A DNA stretch of 33,164 nucleotides, taken from assembly GCA_947592005.1 (NCBI GenBank), contig CANQDJ010000012.1:1-33164 (forward strand), written 5' to 3'. Each line of letters begins with the position of its first letter. Within the stretch, counting starts at the first letter, position 1. This DNA comes from an uncultured Anaeroplasma sp. (GTDB lineage Bacteria > Bacillota_I > Bacilli_A > Acholeplasmatales > Anaeroplasmataceae). Positions 25,656 to 33,164 of this stretch are shown piece by piece. The notes under the pieces were generated by a model that saw only the letters and a list, made by a program, of their open reading frames with translations, did not search any database and was not told the DNA's origin. A program made the position numbers and the translations under genes.

Positions 25656-25683
25656 AAAGGTTGGAGCATATCCAACTTTTTTT
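25656..25683 (+). terminator. Rho-independent terminator between fakA and recG
   Basis: AAAGGTTGGA (25656-25665), GCATA loop, TCCAACTTTT (25671-25680), continuing as T to 25683. The recG ribosome-binding site starts at 25689, so no promoter fits between. recG must rely on read-through or a promoter inside fakA. Confidence 0.85.
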
Positions 25684-25702
25684 CTTTAAAGGAGAATTTG
25701 GT

Positions 25703-27694
25703 ATGAATTTGGAAGGGATTAAGGGAATCGGTCCGAAAACTTTGGAATATCTAAAACAGGAAAATATTTTGACTATAAAAGATTTGGTAACGACATATCC
25801 GAAATCCTATACGGTGTATGAGGTGAATGTTGGGGATTTATTTTCTTGTGAACCGGTATGTGTTTCGGCGGTTGTAGTGTCCAAACCGATTTTTTTGAAG
25901 TACAGAAGAAATATAAATACGATTATTTTTTATGCGAATATTCAATCTTATAAAATAAAATGTGTATCTTTTTCTTTGGGGTATTTGCGGTATAAGTTGT
26001 TTACGAATACACCGGTTATATTGTATGGAAGATATAAAAAAGAGAATAAGGAATTTATTGTTCATAATGCTTTTTTTGAGCCGTTTTCTATTAAAATAGA
26101 AACGGATTATCATTTGAAACAAATTAAAAATGATTTGATGCGGAAAGCGGTTAAAAGTGCGTTTCAAGTAGGAATAAATTTAGAAGATAATTTACCGAAG
26201 GAATTGATAGAACAATATAAATTATATCCTTTTGTTCGATTTTTAACGGCTTGTCATTTTCCCCAAACCAAAATGGATTATATTCAGGTTCAAAGAAGAA
26301 GAAAATATGAGGAATTTTTTTGGTATTCTGTATCGTTGGAATTATTAAAAGTAACGAGGAAGAAAGTAAAGAAACCGGAACGAGTAATTGATAAGGAACA
26401 GATAAGTAGGGTTTTATTTGGTCTTGGGTTTGAATTGACTCCCGATCAAAAAGAAGTAATGAAGGATATTTATCGGGATATTTCCGCCGATTATTCTATG
26501 AATCGATTGATTCAAGGTGATGTTGGCTGTGGAAAGAGTATTTTGGCGTATTTGTCTGCCGTATTGGAGGTTTCCGCAGGGTATCAAGCGGTCATTATGG
26601 TTCCGACGGAATTATTGGCTATTCAGCAGTATCAAAATATTACTAAATTATTGGAAGGAATGCATATTTCCGTAGAACTTTTGACTTCGGGAATTAAAAA
26701 GAAAGATAAAGAGGATATTTTATATCGATTGATGAATCATCGGGTTCAAATTATAGTAGGAACGCACGCTTTGATTGAAGAAAAGGTTATTTTTCATAAA
26801 TTGGGTATTGTCATTATCGACGAACAACATCGGTTTGGTGTCCAACAGAGGAGCCGGTTGATTTCTAAGTTTCCAAAGGTGGATTGTTTGTATCTAACAG
26901 CGACACCGATTCCGAGAACGTTGGGATTGACGGCGTTTGGAGATTTGGATATTTCTTCGGTTCATTCTATGCCGAAAAACAGGAAACCGATTATTACGAA
27001 AGTGTATCCGGAAAGTAAATTGGATTATATTTGTGAATTTATTAAGAAGAAAGTTGCGGAAAAGGAACAAGTTTATATCGTCTCTGCTTTAGTGGAAGAG
27101 AATACGGAATTAGACGCGATAGATATTCGTCAAGCCTATGCATATTTTGAAGAAAAATTACCGAATATTCGTATTGGTATGGTTCATGGGAAATTGGCTT
27201 CTTCGGTAAAGAACAAGATAATGGAAGAGTTTAAAAACGGAGTATATGATGTTTTGTTGGCAACTACTGTTATAGAAGTTGGAGTCGATATAAAGAATGC
27301 GACGGTTATGGTTATTTTAGATGCCAATCGATATGGTTTGGCTCAAATCCATCAACTTAGAGGACGGGTGGGACGTTCGGATAAGCAAGGATATTGTTTT
27401 TTGGTCAGTAAAGTGGAAAATGAGCGATTGAATATATTGAGTCGGACAACCGATGGGTTTGAGATTGCTTCTGAAGATTTTAAGTTGAGGGGACCGGGAA
27501 ATTATTTTGGAGATGAACAAAGTGGTTTTGTTGGATTGAATTATGCGGATTTTGAAGCGGATTTTAAGATTTGGAGTTATGCCAAACAAGATGGAGAACG
27601 ATATTGTCATACTTTTTTGGAAACGGATTCTAAAAATCCCAAATTTTTGGAATTATTGACTATGAATAAAATGCAAAAAGGTAAAATTAACTAG
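25703..27694 (+). CDS. recG: ATP-dependent DNA helicase RecG
   Basis: Branch-migration helicase for stalled forks and Holliday junctions. With the start at ATG 25703 (after AAAGGAG, 25689-25695) it has 663 residues, near the family length. The upstream in-frame ATG at 25661 lies in the terminator. It has an N-terminal GIGPKTLEYL wedge/OB region, Walker A GDVGCGKS (272-279), DEQHRFG (373-379), TATPIPRTL, and the C-terminal QIHQLRGRVGRSDKQGYCFLV. Confidence 0.96.
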   Translation: MNLEGIKGIGPKTLEYLKQENILTIKDLVTTYPKSYTVYEVNVGDLFSCEPVCVSAVVVSKPIFLKYRRNINTIIFYANIQSYKIKCVSFSLGYLRYKLFTNTPVILYGRYKKENKEFIVHNAFFEPFSIKIETDYHLKQIKNDLMRKAVKSAFQVGINLEDNLPKELIEQYKLYPFVRFLTACHFPQTKMDYIQVQRRRKYEEFFWYSVSLELLKVTRKKVKKPERVIDKEQISRVLFGLGFELTPDQKEVMKDIYRDISADYSMNRLIQGDVGCGKSILAYLSAVLEVSAGYQAVIMVPTELLAIQQYQNITKLLEGMHISVELLTSGIKKKDKEDILYRLMNHRVQIIVGTHALIEEKVIFHKLGIVIIDEQHRFGVQQRSRLISKFPKVDCLYLTATPIPRTLGLTAFGDLDISSVHSMPKNRKPIITKVYPESKLDYICEFIKKKVAEKEQVYIVSALVEENTELDAIDIRQAYAYFEEKLPNIRIGMVHGKLASSVKNKIMEEFKNGVYDVLLATTVIEVGVDIKNATVMVILDANRYGLAQIHQLRGRVGRSDKQGYCFLVSKVENERLNILSRTTDGFEIASEDFKLRGPGNYFGDEQSGFVGLNYADFEADFKIWSYAKQDGERYCHTFLETDSKNPKFLELLTMNKMQKGKIN

Positions 27695-27744
27695 TTTTTA
27701 ATAGTGGAAAATGGTAGAATAATATAAATAAAGGAGGTTTTTGC

Positions 27745-28752
27745 ATGATAAAGATTGGTATTGACGCAAATGGAGGAGATAAAGGAGTTGAGGCAACGGT
27801 TCCCGGTGCTTTGATGGCTCTTGAACAAAATAAGGATATTGAAATTGTATTTTTCGGTGATGAAAAAAAGATTTTGCCTTATTTGAAAAATAAAGATCGT
27901 ATTTCGATTGTTCATACGGAAGAAACAATGGACATGGGAGAAAAAGATCCGATTCGAGCCGTAAGACATAATAAAAATTCTAGCTTATGTAAGGCGATGT
28001 ACGCCGCAAAGAACGGAGAAGTAGATGCGGTTGTTACTAGTGGGCCGACACAATGTGTTGTTATGGCTGCCCATCTTATTATTCGTCGATTGGATCAAAT
28101 GGAACGAGTGGCACTTTGTCCGATATTACCGAATTTAGACGGGAAACCGAGATTGTTGTTAGATGTCGGAGCGAATGTGGAATTGAAACCGGAACATATT
28201 GGAGAGTTTGCCATATTCGCAACGATATGTGCGAAAGAAGTTTTCGGAATTGAGAATCCGACAGTGGGATTGTTGAATATTGGCTCCGAACCGGGAAAAG
28301 GAAGACAATTCGATAAGGATTCGTATTATTTATTGAAAGATTTAAAAAATATACAATTTTACGGAAATGTGGAACCGGATCAAATTGCGAATTGTCCAAC
28401 CGATATTGTCGTTTGCGACGGATATAGCGGGAATGTATGTATGAAGAGTTTAGAGGGTACGGCAAAGACGATGGCAAAGATGCTGAAAGAAGAGATTAAG
28501 GCTTCTTTGGGCGGTAAGATAGGATATTTGTTTATGAAGAAGAATTTGAAACGTTTTGCTAAGAGAATGGATTCAAAGGAAGTTGGCGGTGCGATGATTT
28601 TCGGTATCGGTAAGCCGGTTGTGAAAGCACATGGTAATTCCGATGCGTATGCGTTCAGTAACGCAATTAAACAAGTTATAACGATGGTTCAAACGGATTT
28701 GATTCATAAGGTTGTGGAAGCATTGCCTAAAAAGGAAGAACAAAATGAATAA
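27745..28752 (+). CDS. plsX: Phosphate acyltransferase PlsX
   Basis: Makes acyl-phosphate from acyl-ACP (and reversibly links FakA products to the ACP pool) at the membrane surface. The 335-residue product begins IGIDANGGDKGVEATVPGA and has GPTQ, DVGAN, GNVEPDQI and CDGYSGNV, all typical. AAAGGAGG (27731-27738) precedes ATG. Only a weak TGG-TAGAAT -10 is seen in the 50-base gap after recG. The usual neighbours fapR, fabD, fabG and acpP are not here. It overlaps rnc by 8 bases. Confidence 0.96.
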   Translation: MIKIGIDANGGDKGVEATVPGALMALEQNKDIEIVFFGDEKKILPYLKNKDRISIVHTEETMDMGEKDPIRAVRHNKNSSLCKAMYAAKNGEVDAVVTSGPTQCVVMAAHLIIRRLDQMERVALCPILPNLDGKPRLLLDVGANVELKPEHIGEFAIFATICAKEVFGIENPTVGLLNIGSEPGKGRQFDKDSYYLLKDLKNIQFYGNVEPDQIANCPTDIVVCDGYSGNVCMKSLEGTAKTMAKMLKEEIKASLGGKIGYLFMKKNLKRFAKRMDSKEVGGAMIFGIGKPVVKAHGNSDAYAFSNAIKQVITMVQTDLIHKVVEALPKKEEQNE

Positions 28753-29416
28753 AAATATAAATATTCTACAAGAAAGATTGGGGTATTTTTTTAAGGATAA
28801 ACAAAAACTTATCGAGGCATTGACTCATTCTTCTTATGCGAATGAAAAAGGGATAAAAGATAATGAAAGAATGGAATTTTTGGGAGATGCTGTATTAGAA
28901 TTATGTATGTCTGATTTTTTATATGACGGAATCGATTTAGATGAAGGAGTTTTGACAAAAACCAGGGCAAAAGCGGTTTGTGAAGAGGCATTGGATTTAT
29001 ATGCCGATAAGATACATCTTGCCACGTTTATTTATCTTGGCAAAGGCGAAGAAGTGAGTGGTGGAAGAAGCAGGCCAGCCATCATTGCCGACGCTTTGGA
29101 AGCGGTATTGGGTGCGGTATTTTTAGATGGTGGTTTTGAAAGTGCGTATAAGGTAGTGGAAAAGATTATAATACCTTATTTTGATACGATTTTGGATTTT
29201 AAAGATTATAAATCGATTTTACAGGAAAAACTGCAAAGCGAAAAAAGGACGATTCGCTATGAAATCGTTCGTGAAAACGGGCCGACAAATGATAAGACGT
29301 TTGAAGCGGTTGTATATATGGACGACATATTGATGGGAAAAGGGCTTGGTAAATCGAAGAAAGAAGCCCAACAAAACGCAGCGAAAAATGCGTTATCTAA
29401 AGAGGCTAAGTCCTAA
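28745..29416 (+). CDS. rnc: Ribonuclease III
   Basis: Double-strand RNA endonuclease for rRNA and mRNA processing. The 223-residue product has catalytic signature NERMEFLGDAVLEL (40-53) and a C-terminal double-stranded RNA-binding domain (about 152-220, ending GLGKSKKEAQQNAAKNAL). The start is ATG 28745, because the frame upstream (to 28712) lies within plsX. The AAGGAA at 28732-28737 is the likely ribosome-binding site. Confidence 0.96.
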   Translation: MNKNINILQERLGYFFKDKQKLIEALTHSSYANEKGIKDNERMEFLGDAVLELCMSDFLYDGIDLDEGVLTKTRAKAVCEEALDLYADKIHLATFIYLGKGEEVSGGRSRPAIIADALEAVLGAVFLDGGFESAYKVVEKIIIPYFDTILDFKDYKSILQEKLQSEKRTIRYEIVRENGPTNDKTFEAVVYMDDILMGKGLGKSKKEAQQNAAKNALSKEAKS

Positions 29417-29443
29417 CTTTTTTCTTCTGTTTATCATAAAATA
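29416..29443 (+). promoter_or_regulatory. Candidate sporulation-type (sigma-K/E-like) promoter before dapB
   Basis: AACT (29415-29418), 16 bases, CATAAAATA (29435-29443). The -10 fits CATAnnnTA fully (sigma-K consensus from memory) and CATACAHT at 7 of 8. The -35 is weak. The box ends 5-6 bases before AGGTGA (29448-29453), the same geometry as at spoIIQ, spoIIID and spoVM. Confidence 0.35.
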
Positions 29444-29458
29444 AACTAGGTGAATGGT

Positions 29459-30103
29459 ATGAAAATGGTGATTCTCGGTATCAGTGGAAGAATGGGAAAT
29501 CGAGTATATGAGTATTTTAAGGATTCTTATGAAATAGTGGGAGTGGATATAATCCGTCATAAAACTGTTCCCACCTATTCGTCTTTAGAAGAAATAAAAG
29601 AACCGATTGATGTTGTGGTAGATTTTTCTTCTCCCGGTGCCGCGCCCCAAATAGAATACGCGATTGAACATGGTTTTTTAGTTTTAAGTGGTACGACAGG
29701 GTATGACGAAAAACAGATTGAAGAATGGGCCTTAAAAGGTGGTAAAAGATTTTATTGGTCGGCAAATTATGCCAAAGGAATCTTTTTATTTTCCAAAATG
29801 ATTCAAATGATTAAAGAAGAATACCCTTTGTTTGATTTTATTGAGATTCATGCTTCTACGAAGAAAGACGCTCCGAGCGGAACGGCCAAAATGCTCGCAA
29901 GGGATTTGAATATACCATATGATCGTATTCAATCCTTACGGATTCATTCGGCACCGCCGATTCATGAGTTGATATTTTCTTCTAAATACGAAAGAATCAA
30001 TATTCGGCATGAAGTGATGGATTCTTTAGCGTTTTTAGTAGGATTTGAACAAAAATTAAAAGAAATGTCGGAGGACAACAAAAATGATAAAAAAATTATA
30101 TGA
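29459..30103 (+). CDS. dapB: Short 4-hydroxy-tetrahydrodipicolinate reductase (DapB family)
   Basis: Reduces the DapA product in lysine/diaminopimelate synthesis. Nucleotide-binding GISGRMGN (7-14), GTTGYDEKQ (78-86), SANYAKG (101-107) and DAPSGTA (137-143) are conserved. The product is 214 residues, against about 265-275 in most DapB proteins. The usual catalytic His-His pair reads His131-Ala132, with Lys135 retained. The C-terminal half after DAPSGTA is compressed. ATG 29459 follows AGGTGA and is preferred to GTG 29450. It overlaps dnaD by 20 bases. It is either a divergent active DapB or a repurposed relative. No other dap gene is present. Confidence 0.8.
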   Translation: MKMVILGISGRMGNRVYEYFKDSYEIVGVDIIRHKTVPTYSSLEEIKEPIDVVVDFSSPGAAPQIEYAIEHGFLVLSGTTGYDEKQIEEWALKGGKRFYWSANYAKGIFLFSKMIQMIKEEYPLFDFIEIHASTKKDAPSGTAKMLARDLNIPYDRIQSLRIHSAPPIHELIFSSKYERINIRHEVMDSLAFLVGFEQKLKEMSEDNKNDKKII

Positions 30104-30680
30104 GTGCGGTTGTTTTCGTTACGAAGAATTTATTTTAACACATTTAAAAGAACTTTCTTTAACTTCGGACGAAGCGATTCTTTTGATTTTGATTTTAAAA
30201 GAATATGCGGAACGAAAGACTTTATCCAGTGAACATCTACAAGGACAAACTTCTTTGGTAAAGAATAAAGTGGATAAGGCTTTGACCAGTCTTTTGGAAC
30301 GTGGATTTTATGAAATTTATATTCATTATGAAGAGGGAAAAGGACAAGAATATATTTCTTTAGATGGATTTTTTCAAAAGGTAGAAGATATTTTGAATCA
30401 TAGACCGCATTCCAACGAGGACGAGTTGGTTTCTGTAAATCAATTTTTAACGAAGGCAATGAACCGTATTCTAACTTCCAAAGAACTGGAGATTACAGCC
30501 AGTTTGGTGATGGAAGATCATTATTCTTATGAAGATATTCAAAAGGCAACGGAAAAAATCAAACAAAACGGAAGGCTTCTTACTATGAAAAGTTTGGCAC
30601 AGGCATTGGTAGAGAAAGATTCTGTTCAAACGGCACCGACACCAAAAGTATTGAAAGATTTTTTCGAGAGTATAAAGTAA
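30084..30680 (+). CDS. dnaD: DnaD-like replication initiation/restart protein
   Basis: A 198-residue protein with an N-terminal winged-helix-like domain (about 1-95: LLILILKEYAERKTLSSEHLQ..., KVDKALTSLLERGF) and a C-terminal DnaB_2-type domain (about 118-185: ILTSKELEITASLVMEDHYSYEDIQKA). DnaD helps load helicase with DnaB and DnaI in low-GC Gram-positives. Being directly followed by nth (TAATG overlap) is the Bacillus arrangement. GGAGG (30070-30074) precedes ATG. It is somewhat shorter than B. subtilis DnaD. Confidence 0.85.
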   Translation: MIKKLYECGCFRYEEFILTHLKELSLTSDEAILLILILKEYAERKTLSSEHLQGQTSLVKNKVDKALTSLLERGFYEIYIHYEEGKGQEYISLDGFFQKVEDILNHRPHSNEDELVSVNQFLTKAMNRILTSKELEITASLVMEDHYSYEDIQKATEKIKQNGRLLTMKSLAQALVEKDSVQTAPTPKVLKDFFESIK

Positions 30681-31303
30681 TGAATAAGACGAAGTCGAAA
30701 GAAATATTGGGAATTTTAAGAACCGTCATTCCCAATCCGGTTTGTGAATTGAATTTTGAAACCCCGTTTCAATTAATTTGTGCGGTTTTATTATCCGCTC
30801 AGACAACGGATAAAAGAGTAAATATTGTAACCAAAGAGTTGTTTGAAACATATCCAACGCCGGAAGCGTTAATGAAGGCGGATTATGCGGAAGTATATAG
30901 AATCATTTCGAGTGTCGGTTTGGCTAAAACGAAAGCGAGAAATTTAATTGGTTTGGCTCGACAGATTCACGAAGTGTATCATGATGAAGTTCCTCAAAAA
31001 TACGAGGCACTTGTTTCTTTACCGGGAGTGGGAAGAAAAACGGCGAATGTCGTTCAAGCGGTCGGATTCGGAATTCCTGCTATGCCGGTAGATACGCATT
31101 TACATCGAATGGCGATTCGACTGGGATATATTGATTCTAATCAATCGGTAGTGGAAGCGGAAGAAGCGTATCGGAAATATATTCCGAAAGAGGAATGGAT
31201 TGATGCTCATCATTTGTTCTTATTGTTTGGAAGATATTATTGTAAGGCAAGCAATCCGAGTTGTAAAGATTGTCAATTGGAAAAATATTGTAAATTTAAT
31301 TAA
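30680..31303 (+). CDS. nth: Endonuclease III
   Basis: DNA glycosylase/AP lyase for oxidised pyrimidines. The 207-residue product has the helix-hairpin-helix LPGVGRKTANVV with its catalytic Lys, the catalytic Asp in MPVDTHLHR, and the 4Fe-4S motif C-x6-C-x2-C-x5-C at the C-terminus. Its start overlaps the dnaD stop by one base. Confidence 0.97.
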   Translation: MNKTKSKEILGILRTVIPNPVCELNFETPFQLICAVLLSAQTTDKRVNIVTKELFETYPTPEALMKADYAEVYRIISSVGLAKTKARNLIGLARQIHEVYHDEVPQKYEALVSLPGVGRKTANVVQAVGFGIPAMPVDTHLHRMAIRLGYIDSNQSVVEAEEAYRKYIPKEEWIDAHHLFLLFGRYYCKASNPSCKDCQLEKYCKFN

Positions 31304-31316
31304 AAACAAAGTTTTT

Positions 31317-31350
31317 AAATTCTATTTTAGGAAAAAAATAGAATTTTTTT
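31317..31350 (+). terminator. Rho-independent terminator after nth
   Basis: AAATTCTATTTT (31317-31328) pairs perfectly with AAAATAGAATTT (31335-31346) around a 6-base loop, followed by T to 31350. Confidence 0.85.
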
Positions 31351-31420
31351 ACATTTAAAATGTTATTTTTGTCAAAAAAATAAAAAAAACACTAAAAATA
31401 TTTTAAATCTTTAGATTTAA

Positions 31421-31429
31421 TGGTATAAT
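31421..31429 (+). promoter_or_regulatory. Extended -10 promoter of the GH3-like gene
   Basis: TGG-TATAAT at 31421-31429, the same extended -10 as before rpiB. The region at the -35 (TTTTAA, 31401-31406) is weak. Leader of about 38 bases to ATG 31474. Confidence 0.6.
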
Positions 31430-31473
31430 TAAACCGACTTTGTATTACTTAATTTAAGATAGAGGGTTTTAGT

Positions 31474-33164
31474 ATGCCAAGGAAAAAAAAGACAGTTTCG
31501 GTATCGGAAGATCAAACCAAAAAATTACTTACGGATTTTGATGCTTGGTCGGGAGAAGAAGTTTTATCATTTGGTTTACCGAAAATAGAGGGAATGAACA
31601 GAGAAGATTTAGAAGAATCTTCTTTTTTAAGAATGGTTTCTTTTTCATCTGTAGTTCAAACGTATAATTTAAAATTAATAGAACAAATCGGACAATATGT
31701 ATCCGGTTTGGCGATTCAAAGCGGAAAAATATTCATTTTCGATATAGAAAAAATTCGTCCGCTTTTTTTGAATAATGTAGATTATATGAAGCAAGTATTG
31801 CGTTCATTTACAAAAGGAATCAAGCAAATCGGCGGATATTACGCTTTAAAAGGATTAACCGATGAAACATTGAATTATTTAGAAGAAATGCCGGATTTGG
31901 TTATCGGTTCTTTTTCGGTGTATGAAGCGTTGAAACAAAAAGAATACAGTAACGCTTTTGTGTTTGATAAAGAAGAAGATATTTTGAATTTTCCTACGGA
32001 TACTTGGCAAAGTATGCTGAATAAAATGATGGAATTGGGGAATGCCATTAAAGAAGCCAAAATAGAAGAAAGTTATTGGAACAATAATGAGGAATTGGCA
32101 GAACAAGCCATCGTTTTATTGAAAAACGAAGGACAAGTTTTACCTTTAAAAGGAAGCGAGAAGATAGCCTTAATCGGGCATATCCTCCCGCAAATTGAAG
32201 AGGCGGAAGAGCCGATAGAAGAAAATATAGAGGAACTTCAATCTTATTTTGCGGAATGCGGAGCGAATATTATCGGACATAGTTTTGGCTACGATATAGA
32301 CGAAACCAAAGCGAAAGAGTTATCCAAAGAAGCAACGGCGTTGGCTAAAACTGCTGATATTGCCATCGTATTCTTATATGCGATGGAAGAAACACTTCCA
32401 AAGACTCAACTTGCGTTAATAACCGCACTGGCTAAAAATAAAAAATTAAAAACAATAGTTGTTTTATCTACCGCTCAGCCGATTGAATTAAGTTTCCATT
32501 CAAAATGTACAGCCATCATTCAGGCAAATATTATTCATTCTATAGAAAAAAAGGCTTTGGCGAATATATTGAATGGTATCGCAAGTCCATCTGGAAAGTT
32601 GATTTGGGAATATAAGTATAAGGGGAAAGGTTCAGAAGAGATTTCCTATCCAATTGGATATGGATTGGGATATGCAGAATGCGAATATTCCGATTTGAAA
32701 ATCGAAGAAAATACAATTCAATTTAAAATTGCGAATAAAAATGATATTTCTCAAGATCATTCGTTTGAAATTATGGTTAATGAGAAAAAAGAAAACATCT
32801 ATATGGATAAAATTCATTTAAACGCATTTGAAGAAAAAGAAATTCAAATTCCTTTGACTGAAAGGAATGAAATACATAAAATATGGATTGGTTCAAGTAA
32901 AGAAGATATTCGATTGGAAACTGAAATCAATCTTACAGAAGAAAATCCTTTGGAAGAACCAATAGAGGAAATAGTTGAGGAACCAGTGGAAGAACCAACA
33001 GAAGAGAAAGTTGAGGAACCAGCGGAAGAACCAACAGAAGAGAAAGTTGAAGAACCAGTGGAAGAACCAACAGAAGAGAAAGTTGAGGAACCAGTGGAAG
33101 AACCAACAGAAGAGAAAGTTGAGGAACCAGTGGAAGAACCAACAGAAGAGAAAGTTGAGGAACC
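31474..33164 (+). CDS. Degenerate glycoside hydrolase family 3 protein with acidic repeat tail (partial, runs off window)
   Basis: ATG 31474 after AGAGGG opens a frame of at least 563 residues with no stop before the window ends. There is no signal peptide (MPRKKKTVS). Residues 208-226 (LAEQAIVLLKNEGQVLPL) and 392-409 (YPIGYGLGYAECEYSDLK) are hallmarks of the GH3 C-terminal domain, with an FnIII-like stretch to about 485. The first 200 residues align in outline to the GH3 barrel (TYNLKLIEQIGQYVSGLAIQ; FTKGIKQIGG). However, the KHF and GR.FE.Y.EDP motifs are missing, and the SDW nucleophile region reads GSFSV (Asp lost). From 489 a Glu/Pro-rich tail of 12-residue repeats begins. It is probably a catalytically dead, cytoplasmic GH3-derived protein. 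Confidence 0.78.
   Translation, partial: MPRKKKTVSVSEDQTKKLLTDFDAWSGEEVLSFGLPKIEGMNREDLEESSFLRMVSFSSVVQTYNLKLIEQIGQYVSGLAIQSGKIFIFDIEKIRPLFLNNVDYMKQVLRSFTKGIKQIGGYYALKGLTDETLNYLEEMPDLVIGSFSVYEALKQKEYSNAFVFDKEEDILNFPTDTWQSMLNKMMELGNAIKEAKIEESYWNNNEELAEQAIVLLKNEGQVLPLKGSEKIALIGHILPQIEEAEEPIEENIEELQSYFAECGANIIGHSFGYDIDETKAKELSKEATALAKTADIAIVFLYAMEETLPKTQLALITALAKNKKLKTIVVLSTAQPIELSFHSKCTAIIQANIIHSIEKKALANILNGIASPSGKLIWEYKYKGKGSEEISYPIGYGLGYAECEYSDLKIEENTIQFKIANKNDISQDHSFEIMVNEKKENIYMDKIHLNAFEEKEIQIPLTERNEIHKIWIGSSKEDIRLETEINLTEENPLEEPIEEIVEEPVEEPTEEKVEEPAEEPTEEKVEEPVEEPTEEKVEEPVEEPTEEKVEEPVEEPTEEKVEE
32974..33164 (+). repeat. 36-base in-frame tandem repeat
   Basis: Five full units (32974, 33010, 33046, 33082, 33118) and 11 bases of a sixth, each encoding VEEPVEEPTEEK. 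Only two differences are visible: an Ala codon in unit 2 and a silent GAA in unit 3. The near-identity suggests recent expansion. The array is cut by the window end. Confidence 0.95.

Noticed and set aside
32933-33142. Minus-strand 69-codon ORF across the tandem repeat and the 36-base period itself as a CRISPR-like array
   Set aside because: The ORF is the antisense of the repeat (Leu/Pro/Val repeats) with no start signals. The units are contiguous without spacers and in frame with the plus-strand gene, so it is a coding repeat.

Overview
The window is a 33 kb piece of a low-GC Bacillota chromosome, almost fully coding, and TGA is used as a stop (atpI, atpG, pulA), so the Mollicutes code does not apply. 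Gene order in blocks matches Bacillus-type chromosomes: rpiB-upp-atp-ywzB-spoIIQ-spoIIID, rlmN-(PrkC position)-rsgA-rpe-spoVM-rpmB(-)-fakA-recG-plsX-rnc, and dnaD-nth. SpoIIQ, SpoIIID and SpoVM indicate an endospore former or a close relative of one. Many genes that fill these blocks in Bacillus are missing (glyA, murA, spoIID, prpC and the prkC kinase domain, asp23/yloU, fapR, fabD, fabG, acpP), which suggests a streamlined, probably anaerobic or host-associated member of the Bacilli/Erysipelotrichia side. The taxon itself is inference.

Layout. 1-8107: rpiB and upp run into a complete F1Fo ATP synthase operon with two small accessory membrane genes in front. The c subunit has a glutamate in both helices at the ion site, the pattern described for two-carboxylate Na+ rotors. 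8152-11167: a DUF1146 protein, SpoIIQ, then an AT-rich insert with a helix-turn-helix/TPR-like regulator followed by a 54-residue putative exported peptide, then SpoIIID. 11136-15902: yigZ (minus strand) diverges from cca, pulA (cytoplasmic type I pullulanase) and yhaM (3'-5' exoribonuclease). 15914-19610: a sigma-A promoter, a phenylalanine T-box leader and pheST. 19708-23372: rlmN, a membrane PASTA protein without a kinase domain, rsgA, rpe and a 26-codon spoVM. 23438-31303: rpmB (minus), a 373-base divergent intergenic region, fakA, recG, plsX, rnc, a short dapB, dnaD and nth. 31474-end: an open reading frame that leaves the window, a degenerate glycoside hydrolase family 3 protein with an acidic 12-residue tandem repeat tail.

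The best candidate for an undescribed system is the regulator/peptide pair at 9286-10837. It has the layout of PlcR-PapR/NprR-NprX (RNPP) quorum-sensing cassettes, sits between two sporulation genes, and both of its upstream regions carry CACAA/TTGTG inverted repeats. Other points of note are the kinase-less PASTA protein in the PrkC position, the GH3 pseudoenzyme, the two-carboxylate c subunit, and sporulation genes whose candidate -10 boxes sit a constant 5-6 bases before an AGGTGA ribosome-binding site.
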